Source of the DNA: JAHEJX01 sp041605955
GTDB taxonomy: Bacteria; Actinomycetota; Acidimicrobiia; Spongiisociales; UBA5794
Reading direction: 5' to 3'
Assembly (NCBI GenBank): GCA_041605955.1
Contig: JBFIXI010000061.1
Span: 1 to 26,037, forward strand
DNA: 26,037 bases
This document shows positions 13,583-20,718 of the stretch, one piece after another. The position numbers and the translations under genes were made by a program. Each line of letters opens with the position of its first letter. Position 1 is the stretch's first letter. Below the pieces are notes generated by a model. That model worked only from the letters and a program-made list of their open reading frames with translations, had not been told where the DNA came from and did no database searches.

Positions 13583-14827
13583 TTGGAGACCCAGGCAAGT
13601 GAACATAGCGACGCCTTCCGGCCGGACCGCTACCACCCGGACAATGTCGCCTATCACAAAGAGCTGACGGCCCGCATCGAGACCGCCCATCAGGTGATGA
13701 CGGCTGCCCTCGGAGAGCTGTTGGCCGCAGTGCGCGCCGCAGACGAGGCTGAGTCCTACTGGGCCGGCGGAGCACAATCGGCCGCCGAGTGGCTGGTGGC
13801 CAACCTGAGGGTGCACCGCAAGACGGCCCGCGCCTGGACGCGAATGGCGAGAAAGCTCGCCGAGTACCCGGCGATGCAGCAGCATGTTTCCGCAGGGATG
13901 CTGGGCTACGACCAGGTCGTCCAGCTGCTCAAGTACGTCGACCCCGATTGCGAAGCCGAGGTGGTCGAAGCCGCTGTCCACGAGTGCGCCGAACAGCTCG
14001 AGAGCTACGCTCGTGCCGAGCGGAGAGTGCCGGCCGAGCAGGTGACGGAAACCCACCGGGAGCGCTGGTACGAGGACTTCTTCGACCACGAGACGCTGCA
14101 GTACTCATTCGGGGGAGAGATCACCGGTCAGGACGGTCTCGTGGTCCACAAGGCGATGCAACTTCTGGCCTGGAACGCCCCCGAGGAGCCGATCTACGAC
14201 CTGCCCCGCCACCCGGAGCATCGCCTCGCCGACGCTTTCGTCGAGATGGCTTCCAATGCGCTGGCCAACCAGTCCAATCACGACCTGGCCACCGTGGTAG
14301 TCCATGCCGAGGTAACCAAGCTGGCGGCCGAAGACACCGTGGGCACGGCAGAGTTCGGCACCGACGTGCCCATGGAGGCGATCCGTCGCCTAACGTGCGA
14401 CGGCCGCATCCAGCTGGTTGCCCATGCTCGCGACGGCTGCCCAATCGGAGTCGGCCGTGTCACCCGAACCATCACCGGCTGGCTGCGCCGTCTGGTGAGA
14501 GCTCGTGACGGGGGTTGCCGGTTCCCCGGTTGTGGCCGCACCTACTGGACCCAGATCCACCACATAGTCCATTGGGCTCACGGCGGCCCGACCGACCTGG
14601 ACAACCTCATCACGCTGTGCGGGTTTCACCACCGCATGGTGCACGAGGCGGGCTGGCGGATCTCCGGAGATCCAAACGGAGAAGTCGTCTGGCTAACGCC
14701 TGGCGGCGCGCGTTACGACCGCCGGCCCGGACGCCGACCTTGGGAGCTGATGCGTGATCTCGACATCGCTCAGCTCGAGGATTGGGTCAATAGCCGAGCG
14801 CCCGCAGTCAGACCCGGCCCCGGGTAA
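13583..14827 (+). CDS. DUF222 domain / HNH endonuclease (13E12 repeat family)
   Basis: A 414-residue protein of the actinobacterial DUF222-HNH family (13E12 repeat family in mycobacteria). The helical DUF222 part covers about 30-230, with WLVANLRVHRKTARAWTRMA and LSYDQ-like MLGYDQVVQLL. The HNH nuclease domain lies at about 306-355: CRFPGCGRTYWTQIHHI, HGGPTDLDNLITLCGFHHRMVHE, with the zinc-ligand and catalytic His/Asn residues present. These proteins are often carried in many copies and may be mobile or self-propagating; their role is not settled. The start is TTG at 13583 behind AGGGAA. No recombinase or repeats surround it, so it stands as a solo gene. Confidence 0.9.
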   Translation: METQASEHSDAFRPDRYHPDNVAYHKELTARIETAHQVMTAALGELLAAVRAADEAESYWAGGAQSAAEWLVANLRVHRKTARAWTRMARKLAEYPAMQQHVSAGMLGYDQVVQLLKYVDPDCEAEVVEAAVHECAEQLESYARAERRVPAEQVTETHRERWYEDFFDHETLQYSFGGEITGQDGLVVHKAMQLLAWNAPEEPIYDLPRHPEHRLADAFVEMASNALANQSNHDLATVVVHAEVTKLAAEDTVGTAEFGTDVPMEAIRRLTCDGRIQLVAHARDGCPIGVGRVTRTITGWLRRLVRARDGGCRFPGCGRTYWTQIHHIVHWAHGGPTDLDNLITLCGFHHRMVHEAGWRISGDPNGEVVWLTPGGARYDRRPGRRPWELMRDLDIAQLEDWVNSRAPAVRPGPG

Positions 14828-14836
14828 GCCGGGGCC
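14816..14836. terminator. Hairpin overlapping the DUF222-HNH stop codon
   Basis: GGCCCCGG (14816-14823) pairs with CCGGGGCC (14829-14836) around a 5-base loop that contains part of the stop codon. No T tract follows. Confidence 0.55.
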
Positions 14837-14868
14837 GATCCCACATCAGGGGCACGCAACACCCCTCC

Positions 14869-14895
14869 GGTGGCGTTCACACCGCCAACGCCACC
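14869..14895. terminator. Hairpin at the 3' end of the leftward stress operon
   Basis: GGTGGCGTT (14869-14877) pairs with AACGCCACC (14887-14895) over a 9-base loop. It overlaps the last codons of the small membrane protein gene on the minus strand. Confidence 0.5.
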
Positions 14896-15104
14896 GCGAC
14901 CACGGCGCCGACATATGCGAAGAGTGGGACAACGGCATCCGGTTCGAGCCGGCGAATGCGGGTCTCGGTGCCGCCCACAATGGCGGCAACCGCCAAGGCC
15001 ATCAACAGGATGGCGCCCACTGCGGCGACGATCTGCGTCGGCACCACGCTCGCCAGGATCGGTCCATCGACATAGGCGGCGTCGGCAAAGAGCAACACGC
15101 TCAT
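14877..15104 (-). CDS. Small two-helix membrane protein
   Basis: A 75-residue hydrophobic protein with two predicted membrane helices (about 20-42, VVPTQIVAAVGAILLMALAV, and 56-75, VVPLFAYVGAVVAVALAV) joined by a charged loop ETRIRRLEPD. Its ATG overlaps the TGA of the upstream regulator in an ATGA, so translation is coupled. It ends the operon of a universal stress protein and a TrkA-C-type regulator. In homologous systems such a regulator is followed by a CPA2 cation:proton antiporter; this protein is far too short to be one. It may be a remnant or an unrelated small subunit. No family recognised. Confidence 0.65.
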   Translation of the reverse strand: MSVLLFADAAYVDGPILASVVPTQIVAAVGAILLMALAVAAIVGGTETRIRRLEPDAVVPLFAYVGAVVAVALAV

Positions 15105-15380
15105 GTTGGCGGCATTGCTACCACCTGCTGATGCGACAGCTCGTGCGAGAACGTCGAGCCTCCAAACAGCTCGATCAGCGTTGCCGCCTCGAGCGGAGTC
15201 AACTTCACCAGGGCCGGCAATGAGATCAGGGTCGTCCTGACGACTGATGAAGAACTCCACGCCTCCCCGCTGGCGATGGATCACGCCGACCCGGTGCCCA
15301 TCCTCGGCAGTCAACTCCAAGCGCAGGCCGACACCCGGCAACGGAGTGCGCTTCACTCTCACGCCGCGTGAGTCACTCAT
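15101..15380 (-). pseudogene. TrkA-C-type cation/proton antiporter regulatory protein, frameshifted
   Basis: The frame from ATG 15380 encodes VKRTPLPGVGLRLELTAEDG and GHRVGVIHRQRGGVEFFIS, the start of KhtT/AmhM-like regulatory subunits with a TrkA-C (RCK-C) fold that gate K+/H+ antiporters. After DDPDLIA the homology moves to another frame, LVKLTPLEAATLIELFG ending at the TGA at 15101-15103. The total of 280 bases is one more than a multiple of three, so one extra base near 15208-15215 explains it. The two parts would make about 92 residues. The ATGA overlaps at both ends of the gene are intact, so an assembly error or a very recent mutation is likely. No antiporter gene lies nearby. Confidence 0.72.
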
Positions 15381-16339
15381 GAGGACCTCGCCGACGGCAC
15401 GTCAACCTCGACAGGGGAGACAAATCCCGCCGGCTTGACCGCCAAGACTGAACAATCGACCGTTCGTAGCACCGTCTCGGCAGTGTTGCCGATCACGAAT
15501 CCGCTGAGGCCGGTGCGAGCCACCGTGCCCATCACGATCAGATTCGTGTTGAGCCGTTCGGCCAGCTCCGGGAGCGCCCGTCCGGCTTCGCCCTTGACTA
15601 GATGAACCTGGCCGCCGGATTCGAACACGTGATGACGATCCACCAATTCGCGCAGTCGAGATTGGTGCTCGGCGGCGGCGGCTTGCACCATCATCTCCAG
15701 CTCGGCGCGTGACACCCGCACATAGGCGCTCGACCGCAGCATGCCCTCACCGGGGAGGTCCCATGCATGCCCGACATGCAGCTCACCGTTCTGGCCGGCT
15801 GTCATAGAGGTCGCCAACTCGAGTACCAGATCGTTGAGACCGTCCCGCACCGGGTCAGCCGGGTCGGGATCAACCAATGCCAGCACGCGTAGCTTCCTGG
15901 CACGCGTCGGGCGCATCGCCCACACCGGTACCGGGCACTTGCGCAACAACTGGAGCACTTCTGCGCTGACACCGGATGCTCGCTCGTCGTGTCCGTGCTC
16001 GTCTCCGACCACCACCAGGTCGCAATGCTCGGACAGGACGTACCGAATCACTTCCACAAAGGGTTTGCCGGTTCGCACCGCGACCGCGACATCGGCCAAA
16101 CCGATCTCGGCGGCGAACGCTCTCAATCTCTTCTGCCGGTCCGTCTCCAGCATCTCCTGGATGTCCACCTGGCGACCCTCGACATCGGCGAAACGATGCC
16201 ATCGCGGCAGTGGCTCAATCACGTCCAATACGGTCACTCGAGCCTGATTGGCAGTGGCGAGCGCGGCGATGCGGCGCAGCGAGACCGCATCCAACCTGCC
16301 TGGTGCGGCCGTGACAAGGATGTTCCTGAACCTATCCAT
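15377..16339 (-). CDS. Tandem universal stress protein (UspA domains)
   Basis: A 320-residue protein with two UspA-type domains in a row (about 1-145 and 150-310), as in the UspE group and actinobacterial two-domain Usps. The first domain shows RFRNILVTAAPGRLDAVSL and DLVVVGDEHGHDER. The second keeps the ATP-binding pattern G-x2-G-x9-G-(S/T/N) in GTVARTGLSGFVIGNTAETV followed by CSVLAVKP. Such proteins bind ATP and help cells survive hypoxia, starvation or oxidative stress. It is the first gene of a three-gene operon, with its stop overlapping the next start (ATGA). No clear ribosome site is seen before ATG 16339. Confidence 0.88.
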   Translation of the reverse strand: MDRFRNILVTAAPGRLDAVSLRRIAALATANQARVTVLDVIEPLPRWHRFADVEGRQVDIQEMLETDRQKRLRAFAAEIGLADVAVAVRTGKPFVEVIRYVLSEHCDLVVVGDEHGHDERASGVSAEVLQLLRKCPVPVWAMRPTRARKLRVLALVDPDPADPVRDGLNDLVLELATSMTAGQNGELHVGHAWDLPGEGMLRSSAYVRVSRAELEMMVQAAAAEHQSRLRELVDRHHVFESGGQVHLVKGEAGRALPELAERLNTNLIVMGTVARTGLSGFVIGNTAETVLRTVDCSVLAVKPAGFVSPVEVDVPSARSS

Positions 16340-16507
16340 CCAGAACTGCTGCAGTGCTACCGGGCTCTCGTGCTAGCCGGTGGTGGCCGCATGCTACGAG
16401 AACGCACGCAGCAACGCGGCCGCCGTGACGACATTCGCGCCGGGCGCCGCGACGGCGCCATTCGAGGAGAGGGTCCCCTGGCCCTAGTTGGCGTGAGTGC
16501 GGCTTTG

Positions 16508-16513
16508 TACGGT
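16508..16513 (+). promoter_or_regulatory. Putative -10 box (TACGGT), leaderless start
   Basis: TACGGT fits TANNNT and ends 6 bases before the ATG at 16520. No Shine-Dalgarno sequence is present. Confidence 0.4.
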
Positions 16514-16519
16514 CGAATC

Positions 16520-17572
16520 ATGGCCCGAGAAGCGAGCCGACCGCGTCGCAGCCTGCGGGCGGCGTTGGGCGTACTCACCGCTATGAGCCTCCTCGTCGCC
16601 TGCAGCAGCGACGAAGCCGCATCCGATGAGGTCGTCTTGTACACCTCTATGCCCGACGCCGTCGTCAGCCAGCTCGAGGGCGTCATCGAGCAGCGGTTTC
16701 CCGACTTGGACGGCAACTTCTGGGCTCCCGGCAGCCGGGGAATCACGCTGCGGGTCGTCCGGGGCCGCACCGCAGACATCCAACAACGCATCGCCGATGA
16801 GCTCGCCTCAGGCGGCATGCAGGCAGACCTGATCTGGCTGGCCGAGCCATCTCCCTACGAGGCGTACGAAGCGATGGGCCTACTCGCCCCGTACGAGCCG
16901 CCACCGGGTGCACCCATCCCGGAGACGTACATCGATCCCGAAGGCTTCTATGTGGCGGGTCGAGTCATCAGCATGGTGCTGGCATGGAATACGGCACGGT
17001 TGCCCGCCGGGTTGGTTGATTGGACCGACCTGCAGGGTGTCCCTCGGGCAGCTTTCCCCGCTCCCGAGTCTGGTGCTGCCCGCGCCACGATCCAGGCCCT
17101 CACCGATGAATACGGCGCAGGGTTCTTCACCGCTCTGGCCGCCGCCGGAGCGAGTTCGGTGCCGAGCAACGGGGCGGCTCGGGACGGCATAACGGCCGGC
17201 ACGTACGACGCAGCCGCAGTCCTGGACTATATGGCGCGTGACGCCAAGGCATCGGGAGCTGCCATCGACTTCGTGTACCCCGATAGCGGGACCGTGCTCA
17301 TCCCGAGCCCGATTGCGATCACCGCCCAGGCCAATAACCCGGCGGCTGCCGCCGCGTTCGTCGACTTCATCCTCTCGGAGCCCGGCCAAAAGATCATGGT
17401 GCAGATCGGCAACTTCTACCCCGTGCGCTCCGATGTGGCGCCGCCGACGGGTGCCCCCCCGTTAGACACGATTGCCACTCTCGACGTCGACTGGGAGACG
17501 CTCGGCAGTGACGTAGAAGCGATCCGCACGATGTGGGACGAGGTCTTCGGAGCAGGGGCGGGATCGAGCTAG
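16520..17572 (+). CDS. ABC transporter substrate-binding lipoprotein (Fe3+/FbpA-like)
   Basis: A 350-residue extracytoplasmic solute-binding protein. The signal peptide ends in LLVAC (Cys28), so it is a lipoprotein. The mature part has the FbpA/AfuA-type layout: EVVLYTSMPDAVVSQL as first strand and helix, RTADIQQRIADELASGGMQADLIWLAEP, AWNTARLPAGLVDWTDL, and FVDFILSEPGQKIM near the end. Relatives bind ferric iron, thiamine, putrescine or phosphonates; the paired Tyr ligands of iron binders are not clearly seen here, so the ligand is open. A putative -10 box just before the ATG supports a leaderless start. No permease gene is adjacent. The nearest ABC ATPase (18785-19843) is on the other strand. 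Confidence 0.85.
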   Translation: MAREASRPRRSLRAALGVLTAMSLLVACSSDEAASDEVVLYTSMPDAVVSQLEGVIEQRFPDLDGNFWAPGSRGITLRVVRGRTADIQQRIADELASGGMQADLIWLAEPSPYEAYEAMGLLAPYEPPPGAPIPETYIDPEGFYVAGRVISMVLAWNTARLPAGLVDWTDLQGVPRAAFPAPESGAARATIQALTDEYGAGFFTALAAAGASSVPSNGAARDGITAGTYDAAAVLDYMARDAKASGAAIDFVYPDSGTVLIPSPIAITAQANNPAAAAAFVDFILSEPGQKIMVQIGNFYPVRSDVAPPTGAPPLDTIATLDVDWETLGSDVEAIRTMWDEVFGAGAGSS

Positions 17573-17589
17573 CCGTCTCGCCATCGGCG

Positions 17590-17931
17590 TCAGTTGTACA
17601 TCGAGGACAGGAGGGCCAAGCAGACGCCGAACACCACTGCGCCGGCTGCCACCACCACCGCAAAGCCCTTGAGGATGCACTTTCCGACGAGTGGATCGCG
17701 CACCGAGAAGTAGATGGCGGCCCCGATGGCCGCCAGCGCTACGACCCCGGGAACCCACCCCGCGTTGTTGGAGACCGAAGCGAGGGCCCCGCCCACCGTG
17801 CTCACCGCGATCAGCCCGGCGAACACCATCAGCCCGCAGAGGAGGAAGCCGGGCTCCTTTCGTGGCGGCGGCTGCGGCGGCGGCATCGGCGGAGGAGGTG
17901 GCGGCATCTGGGGGGGAGGGGCGTCGGTCAT
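17590..17931 (-). CDS. Small Pro-rich membrane protein downstream of lgt
   Basis: A 113-residue protein. The first 25 residues are almost only Pro, Met and Gln, then three hydrophobic helices follow (about 32-50, 62-78 and 90-110). Its ATG overlaps the TGA of lgt in an ATGA, and GGAGG lies 7-8 bases upstream within lgt. Translational coupling suggests a role at the membrane together with Lgt, but there is no recognised family. It converges with the solute-binding protein gene with only 17 bases between. Confidence 0.75.
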   Translation of the reverse strand: MTDAPPPQMPPPPPPMPPPQPPPRKEPGFLLCGLMVFAGLIAVSTVGGALASVSNNAGWVPGVVALAAIGAAIYFSVRDPLVGKCILKGFAVVVAAGAVVFGVCLALLSSMYN

Positions 17932-18701
17932 GCCGGCACCTCCACGCTGGGAACAGCGGCGGAACGCCGCGTGACCGCCCACACCAGGGGCGGGATGGTC
18001 ATCACCAAGAAGAGCTGGGAGCCGGACATCCCCAGGGCCAGCTCGGGGTTGCCTCGCACGAACTCGACCAGCAAGCGGAAGATCCCGTAGCCGAGCAAGT
18101 ACAGCTTGAACGATCGGCCATCACGAACCCGGTCCCGGGCAGCCCACAAGACGCCGAACGCCACACCATGGAACATGATCTCGTAGAGGAAGGACGGGTG
18201 GAGCGGCGCGCCGGACATGCACTGTGGGCAGTTGGGAATCCCGGCGGCCACCGCCGGGCTCAGTGTGATCCCCCACGGCATGCTGGTGACGGTTCCGATC
18301 TGCTCGGTCAGGAAGCATCCGATCCGACCCACCGCCATACCCAGTGCCACTGCGGGGGCGAACAGCTCTCCCGTGCTGCGTCGATAGCCCACGATCCGCT
18401 TGGTGACCACGGCACCGGCGTAGGCTCCGGCGAGGCCACCGAGCACGCTGCGCCCGCCGTAGAGCCACACGTCGATCCACGCATGGCCGGTGAAAGCCCA
18501 TTGCCACAGCGCGGCGGCCCTAGCGAACAGGCCACCCCCGAGCAGCGCGCCCACTGCCACCCACCGCACCCGGTCGTCCAGCTGTCCCCGGGCCCGGGCC
18601 CGCAAGTAGAAGACGATCAGCGCAGCGACCAAGCCCAGCGCGATGAAGAACTCGTGGGTGGGCATATCCCACTGTCCCAACCGAAAGAGCGTCGGCAGCA
18701 T
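17928..18701 (-). CDS. lgt: Prolipoprotein diacylglyceryl transferase (Lgt-like)
   Basis: A 257-residue polytopic membrane protein with about seven hydrophobic segments. It carries Lgt-type signatures: GMAVGRIGCFLTEQIG, LHPSFLYEIMFH and FRLLVEFVRGNPE, including the Arg and Glu residues of the active-site region. Lgt moves diacylglycerol from phosphatidylglycerol to the lipobox Cys of prolipoproteins. Its natural clients here would include the solute-binding protein and the two modular lipoproteins. The N-terminus (LFRLGQWDMPTHEFFIALGL) and the GIPNCPQCMSGAPLHPS loop are somewhat unlike the proteobacterial enzyme, so it could be a paralog. A TAGTTT box ends 6 bases before ATG 18701. Confidence 0.87.
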   Translation of the reverse strand: MLPTLFRLGQWDMPTHEFFIALGLVAALIVFYLRARARGQLDDRVRWVAVGALLGGGLFARAAALWQWAFTGHAWIDVWLYGGRSVLGGLAGAYAGAVVTKRIVGYRRSTGELFAPAVALGMAVGRIGCFLTEQIGTVTSMPWGITLSPAVAAGIPNCPQCMSGAPLHPSFLYEIMFHGVAFGVLWAARDRVRDGRSFKLYLLGYGIFRLLVEFVRGNPELALGMSGSQLFLVMTIPPLVWAVTRRSAAVPSVEVPA

Positions 18702-18707
18702 GACGGC

Positions 18708-18713
18708 AAACTA
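18708..18713 (-). promoter_or_regulatory. Putative -10 box (TAGTTT), leaderless start of lgt
   Basis: On the minus strand TAGTTT matches TANNNT and is separated from the ATG by 6 bases (GCCGTC). No ribosome site is present. Confidence 0.45.
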
Positions 18714-18784
18714 ACCGGCCACCGCCGCCGCCGCCGGTCACATCGCTGGTCTATTCGTTGCGGTCGGATCGGTGCACTCATCGC

Positions 18785-19843
18785 CTATCCCACCGCGGCG
18801 ATGAGCCGGTCCGACTGGTCGAATATCACGAAGCGGTCCAGGCTGACGCCGACATCGGTGCCCTGCGGCTCCGCCAACTCCGGCAGGGCCACCAGCGCAC
18901 TACCCAACCGAACCCGTGTTACCGGCTTCCCCGACTCGAACGAGGGGGACTCGACGACGACCCGAACGGCCGACTCTGGTGCGACCCGAAGACCGTCCGG
19001 GCGGACCCCGAGCCGCACCCTCGCCTCGACATGCCCGCTGAGTTCGGGGCTCCAGGCTCTGATCCGGAAACCGTCACCGCGCAACCAGTACCCTTCGGTC
19101 TCCCGCTCGACGATCGCGTCGAGGAAGCTGATGGGACCGGTCAACCAGGCGATGTGGGCGTCGGCCGGAGCCGCGTAGAGTTCAGCCGGGGTACCCACCT
19201 GCTGGAGCCGGCCCTTCTCGATCGCGGCCAGCCGATCCGCCATGAACATGGCCTCGGCCGGGTCGTTGGTCGCATAGATCGTCGTCACCCCGTAACCCCG
19301 CTGCAGTTCCTTCAGGTCGCGCCGCAGCCGAGAGCGGGTCGGCAGATCGAGATGAGCCATTGGCTCGTCCAACAGGAGCACGTTCGGGACTCGCACCATC
19401 GCCCGGGCGATCTGCACCAATTGCTGATGGCCTGCCGCCAGCTGGTTGGGCCACCGGTCGAGGACGTGCTCGATGCGGAGCGCCCGCGCCTCTGCATCGA
19501 CCCGTTTGCGAATCAGATCGCGGCGGATGGACCTGATACGCAACGGAAAGCCGACATTGTCGCGAGCAGTGTGGGTGGGAAACAGCGCATGCGATTGAAA
19601 AACGATGCCAACGTCGCGCTGGGACACTTTCACCTTGGTCACGTCCTCTTGGTCGAACATGACTGCGCCCGAGCTGATGGGGTCGAGCCCGGCCACGGCG
19701 CGAATGATCGACGTCTTGCCAGCACCCGAAGGTCCGACCAGCACCATCAGCTCCCCCTCGGCAACGTGCAACGAGATCTCGCTCAGAATGCGTGTGCCGT
19801 CCTCGGCGCTGCGACTCACAGAATCGAGAGTGACGGTGGCCAA
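18785..19843 (-). CDS. ABC transporter ATP-binding protein, MalK/UgpC-like with altered signature and switch residues
   Basis: A 352-residue ATPase of the sugar/solute importer class with a C-terminal TOBE-like region (GVRPDGLRV near 285). Walker A is GPSGAGKT (37-44), the Q-loop Gln is 83, and Walker B is VLLLDEP (155-161) with D-loop MAHLD. Two key places are unusual. The signature reads LAAGHQ (135-140) in place of LSGGQ, and the switch His after Walker B is Asn193 (ATND). Some glycerol-type ATPases also lack the switch His, so transport may still occur. TTG at 19843 with GGAGG five bases upstream is the likeliest start; in-frame GTGs upstream are alternatives. No permease is encoded nearby. 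Pairing with the solute-binding protein at 16520 is possible but unproven. Confidence 0.87.
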   Translation of the reverse strand: MATVTLDSVSRSAEDGTRILSEISLHVAEGELMVLVGPSGAGKTSIIRAVAGLDPISSGAVMFDQEDVTKVKVSQRDVGIVFQSHALFPTHTARDNVGFPLRIRSIRRDLIRKRVDAEARALRIEHVLDRWPNQLAAGHQQLVQIARAMVRVPNVLLLDEPMAHLDLPTRSRLRRDLKELQRGYGVTTIYATNDPAEAMFMADRLAAIEKGRLQQVGTPAELYAAPADAHIAWLTGPISFLDAIVERETEGYWLRGDGFRIRAWSPELSGHVEARVRLGVRPDGLRVAPESAVRVVVESPSFESGKPVTRVRLGSALVALPELAEPQGTDVGVSLDRFVIFDQSDRLIAAVG

Positions 19844-19932
19844 CTCGCCTCCATGAAGGGACTCTGTCACCCAGTGTGCCACGACCCGCCGCCGGACGGG
19901 ACGAGCCGGCGGACGCACCCGTCCGTGGTACG

Positions 19933-19970
19933 CGAGAACGCCCTCCGCTCACGTACGGAGGGCGTTCTCG
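19933..19970. terminator. Strong hairpin terminator
   Basis: A perfect 15-base inverted repeat, CGAGAACGCCCTCCG at 19933-19947 and its complement at 19956-19970, with an 8-base loop. On the minus strand it follows the small-gene operon (stop at 19991) and precedes the ABC ATPase gene. No T run is seen on the minus strand, and only TT on the plus. Confidence 0.75.
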
Positions 19971-19990
19971 TTGGGCCGAGCGGCACCGCT

Positions 19991-20167
19991 TCACGAGGCC
20001 TTGACGACCTTCTTCGCGCGGGACGACTTCCGTGCCGTTTTCTTGGTAGAGGCGGCACGCTGCGAAACGGTGTTGGGGCCGTTGTACGGCCGACCCGGCT
20101 TGTGTGCCGCGCGTCGTGCGTGCACCTGACGGGCCTTCGCAATGGTCACCGGTCGAGTCCGATTCAT
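19991..20167 (-). CDS. Small basic Lys/Arg/Ala-rich protein
   Basis: A 58-residue very basic protein. It starts MNRTRPVTIAKARQVHARRA, has a KPGRPYNGP segment resembling an AT-hook core, and ends in a Lys/Ala/Ser-rich tail like histone H1 tails (SSRAKKVVKAS). Nucleic-acid binding is a composition-based guess. A GAGGAGG sits 8-9 bases upstream, and the start overlaps the upstream gene's TGA in ATGA. It is the last of three overlapping small genes that diverge from the MarR regulator, and a strong hairpin follows. Confidence 0.72.
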   Translation of the reverse strand: MNRTRPVTIAKARQVHARRAAHKPGRPYNGPNTVSQRAASTKKTARKSSRAKKVVKAS

Positions 20168-20361
20168 CGCTTCGGCCTCCTCGGTGCAGCGGAGCCAACA
20201 CGACGCCTCCCCTTGGAGGGGTGGCGAGCTCTCGGGTTCCTCATCCGCATGTCGTCGTCGAATCGGGCCGCTCGCCTGCGCAGATCCATCTGGAAGTCAT
20301 CGTCCAGATCCTGCTCCCACCAGGACGCGCCCGTGCTTTGGGGGGTCCAGTTACGCGCCAT
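20164..20361 (-). CDS. Small highly charged hypothetical protein
   Basis: A 65-residue protein. The first half contains ARNWTPQSTGASWWEQDLDD and an acidic stretch, followed by alternating Arg and Asp (DLRRRAARFDDDMRMRN) and a basic tail. It overlaps the gene before it by 11 bases and the gene after it by an ATGA, so all three are likely translated together. No family is recognised. The opposing acidic and basic blocks suggest a nucleic-acid or protein-binding role, but this is speculative. Confidence 0.65.
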   Translation of the reverse strand: MARNWTPQSTGASWWEQDLDDDFQMDLRRRAARFDDDMRMRNPRARHPSKGRRRVGSAAPRRPKR

Positions 20362-20605
20362 GATTGAACTTCGTGGGGTATTCGGCACGCTGCTCGACGA
20401 TCGATTCGATACGCCGCAGCGAGCTCAGGACCTCATAGCCGAACCACACGATGATCGCCGCCATGAACATTGGCCACAGGGCAATCATCGAAATGCCGAC
20501 CGATGCGAAGCCGAACCAGAAGTTCGACATCGCCAGGGCCATCACGGCCACAGCAAACACCGCACCGGCGAAGACCAATGTGGCACGCTTGCGGTTAGCA
20601 GTCAT
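20351..20605 (-). CDS. Small membrane protein with two helices and a 2TM-type layout
   Basis: An 84-residue protein with a short basic N-terminus (MTANRKRAT) and two hydrophobic spans (about 10-30 and 36-58, ending MAAIIVWFGYEVL), then a charged helix (SSLRRIESIVEQRAEY). The layout recalls short 2TM domain proteins of actinobacteria, but I cannot name the family. It is the first gene of the three-gene operon diverging from the MarR regulator. A GAAGGAG lies 14 bases before the ATG, farther than usual. Confidence 0.72.
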   Translation of the reverse strand: MTANRKRATLVFAGAVFAVAVMALAMSNFWFGFASVGISMIALWPMFMAAIIVWFGYEVLSSLRRIESIVEQRAEYPTKFNHGA

Positions 20606-20663
20606 CTCGACTGTCTTACTCCTTCCCTCCCGCGGAGGGCTCGGTGAATCTTGCAGACTATTT

Positions 20664-20712
20664 TATCTTGTGACAAAGCTTTATGTCAAGATAGTGTGAG
20701 TCAAGATATCCT
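20664..20712. promoter_or_regulatory. MarR operator region and -10 box between divergent genes
   Basis: An AT-rich island in GC-rich DNA. GTCAAGATA occurs twice as a direct repeat (20685-20693 and 20700-20708, 15 bases apart). An inverted near-copy, TATCTTGtgAC, lies at 20664-20674, making an imperfect palindrome with the first repeat. The second repeat overlaps TATCCT (20707-20712), a TANNNT -10 box ending 6 bases before the MarR start at 20719. Binding there would block transcription of marR and, across the gap, of the three small genes. Autorepression is inferred. Confidence 0.65.
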
Positions 20713-20718
20713 GGCCGC

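Noticed and set aside
12758..14089. 443-aa antisense open frame under lipoprotein B and the DUF222-HNH gene
   Set aside because: It spans two real genes on the opposite strand and shows no domain or start signal.
13583..14827. Group II intron or homing element encoding the HNH protein
   Set aside because: The HNH domain belongs to a DUF222 protein in its own gene; no intron ends or interrupted host gene are present.
18758..20647. 629-aa plus-strand open frame opposite the ABC ATPase
   Set aside because: Shadow of the ATPase and the small genes; it is His/Arg/Pro-rich with no domains, while the minus strand carries Walker motifs.
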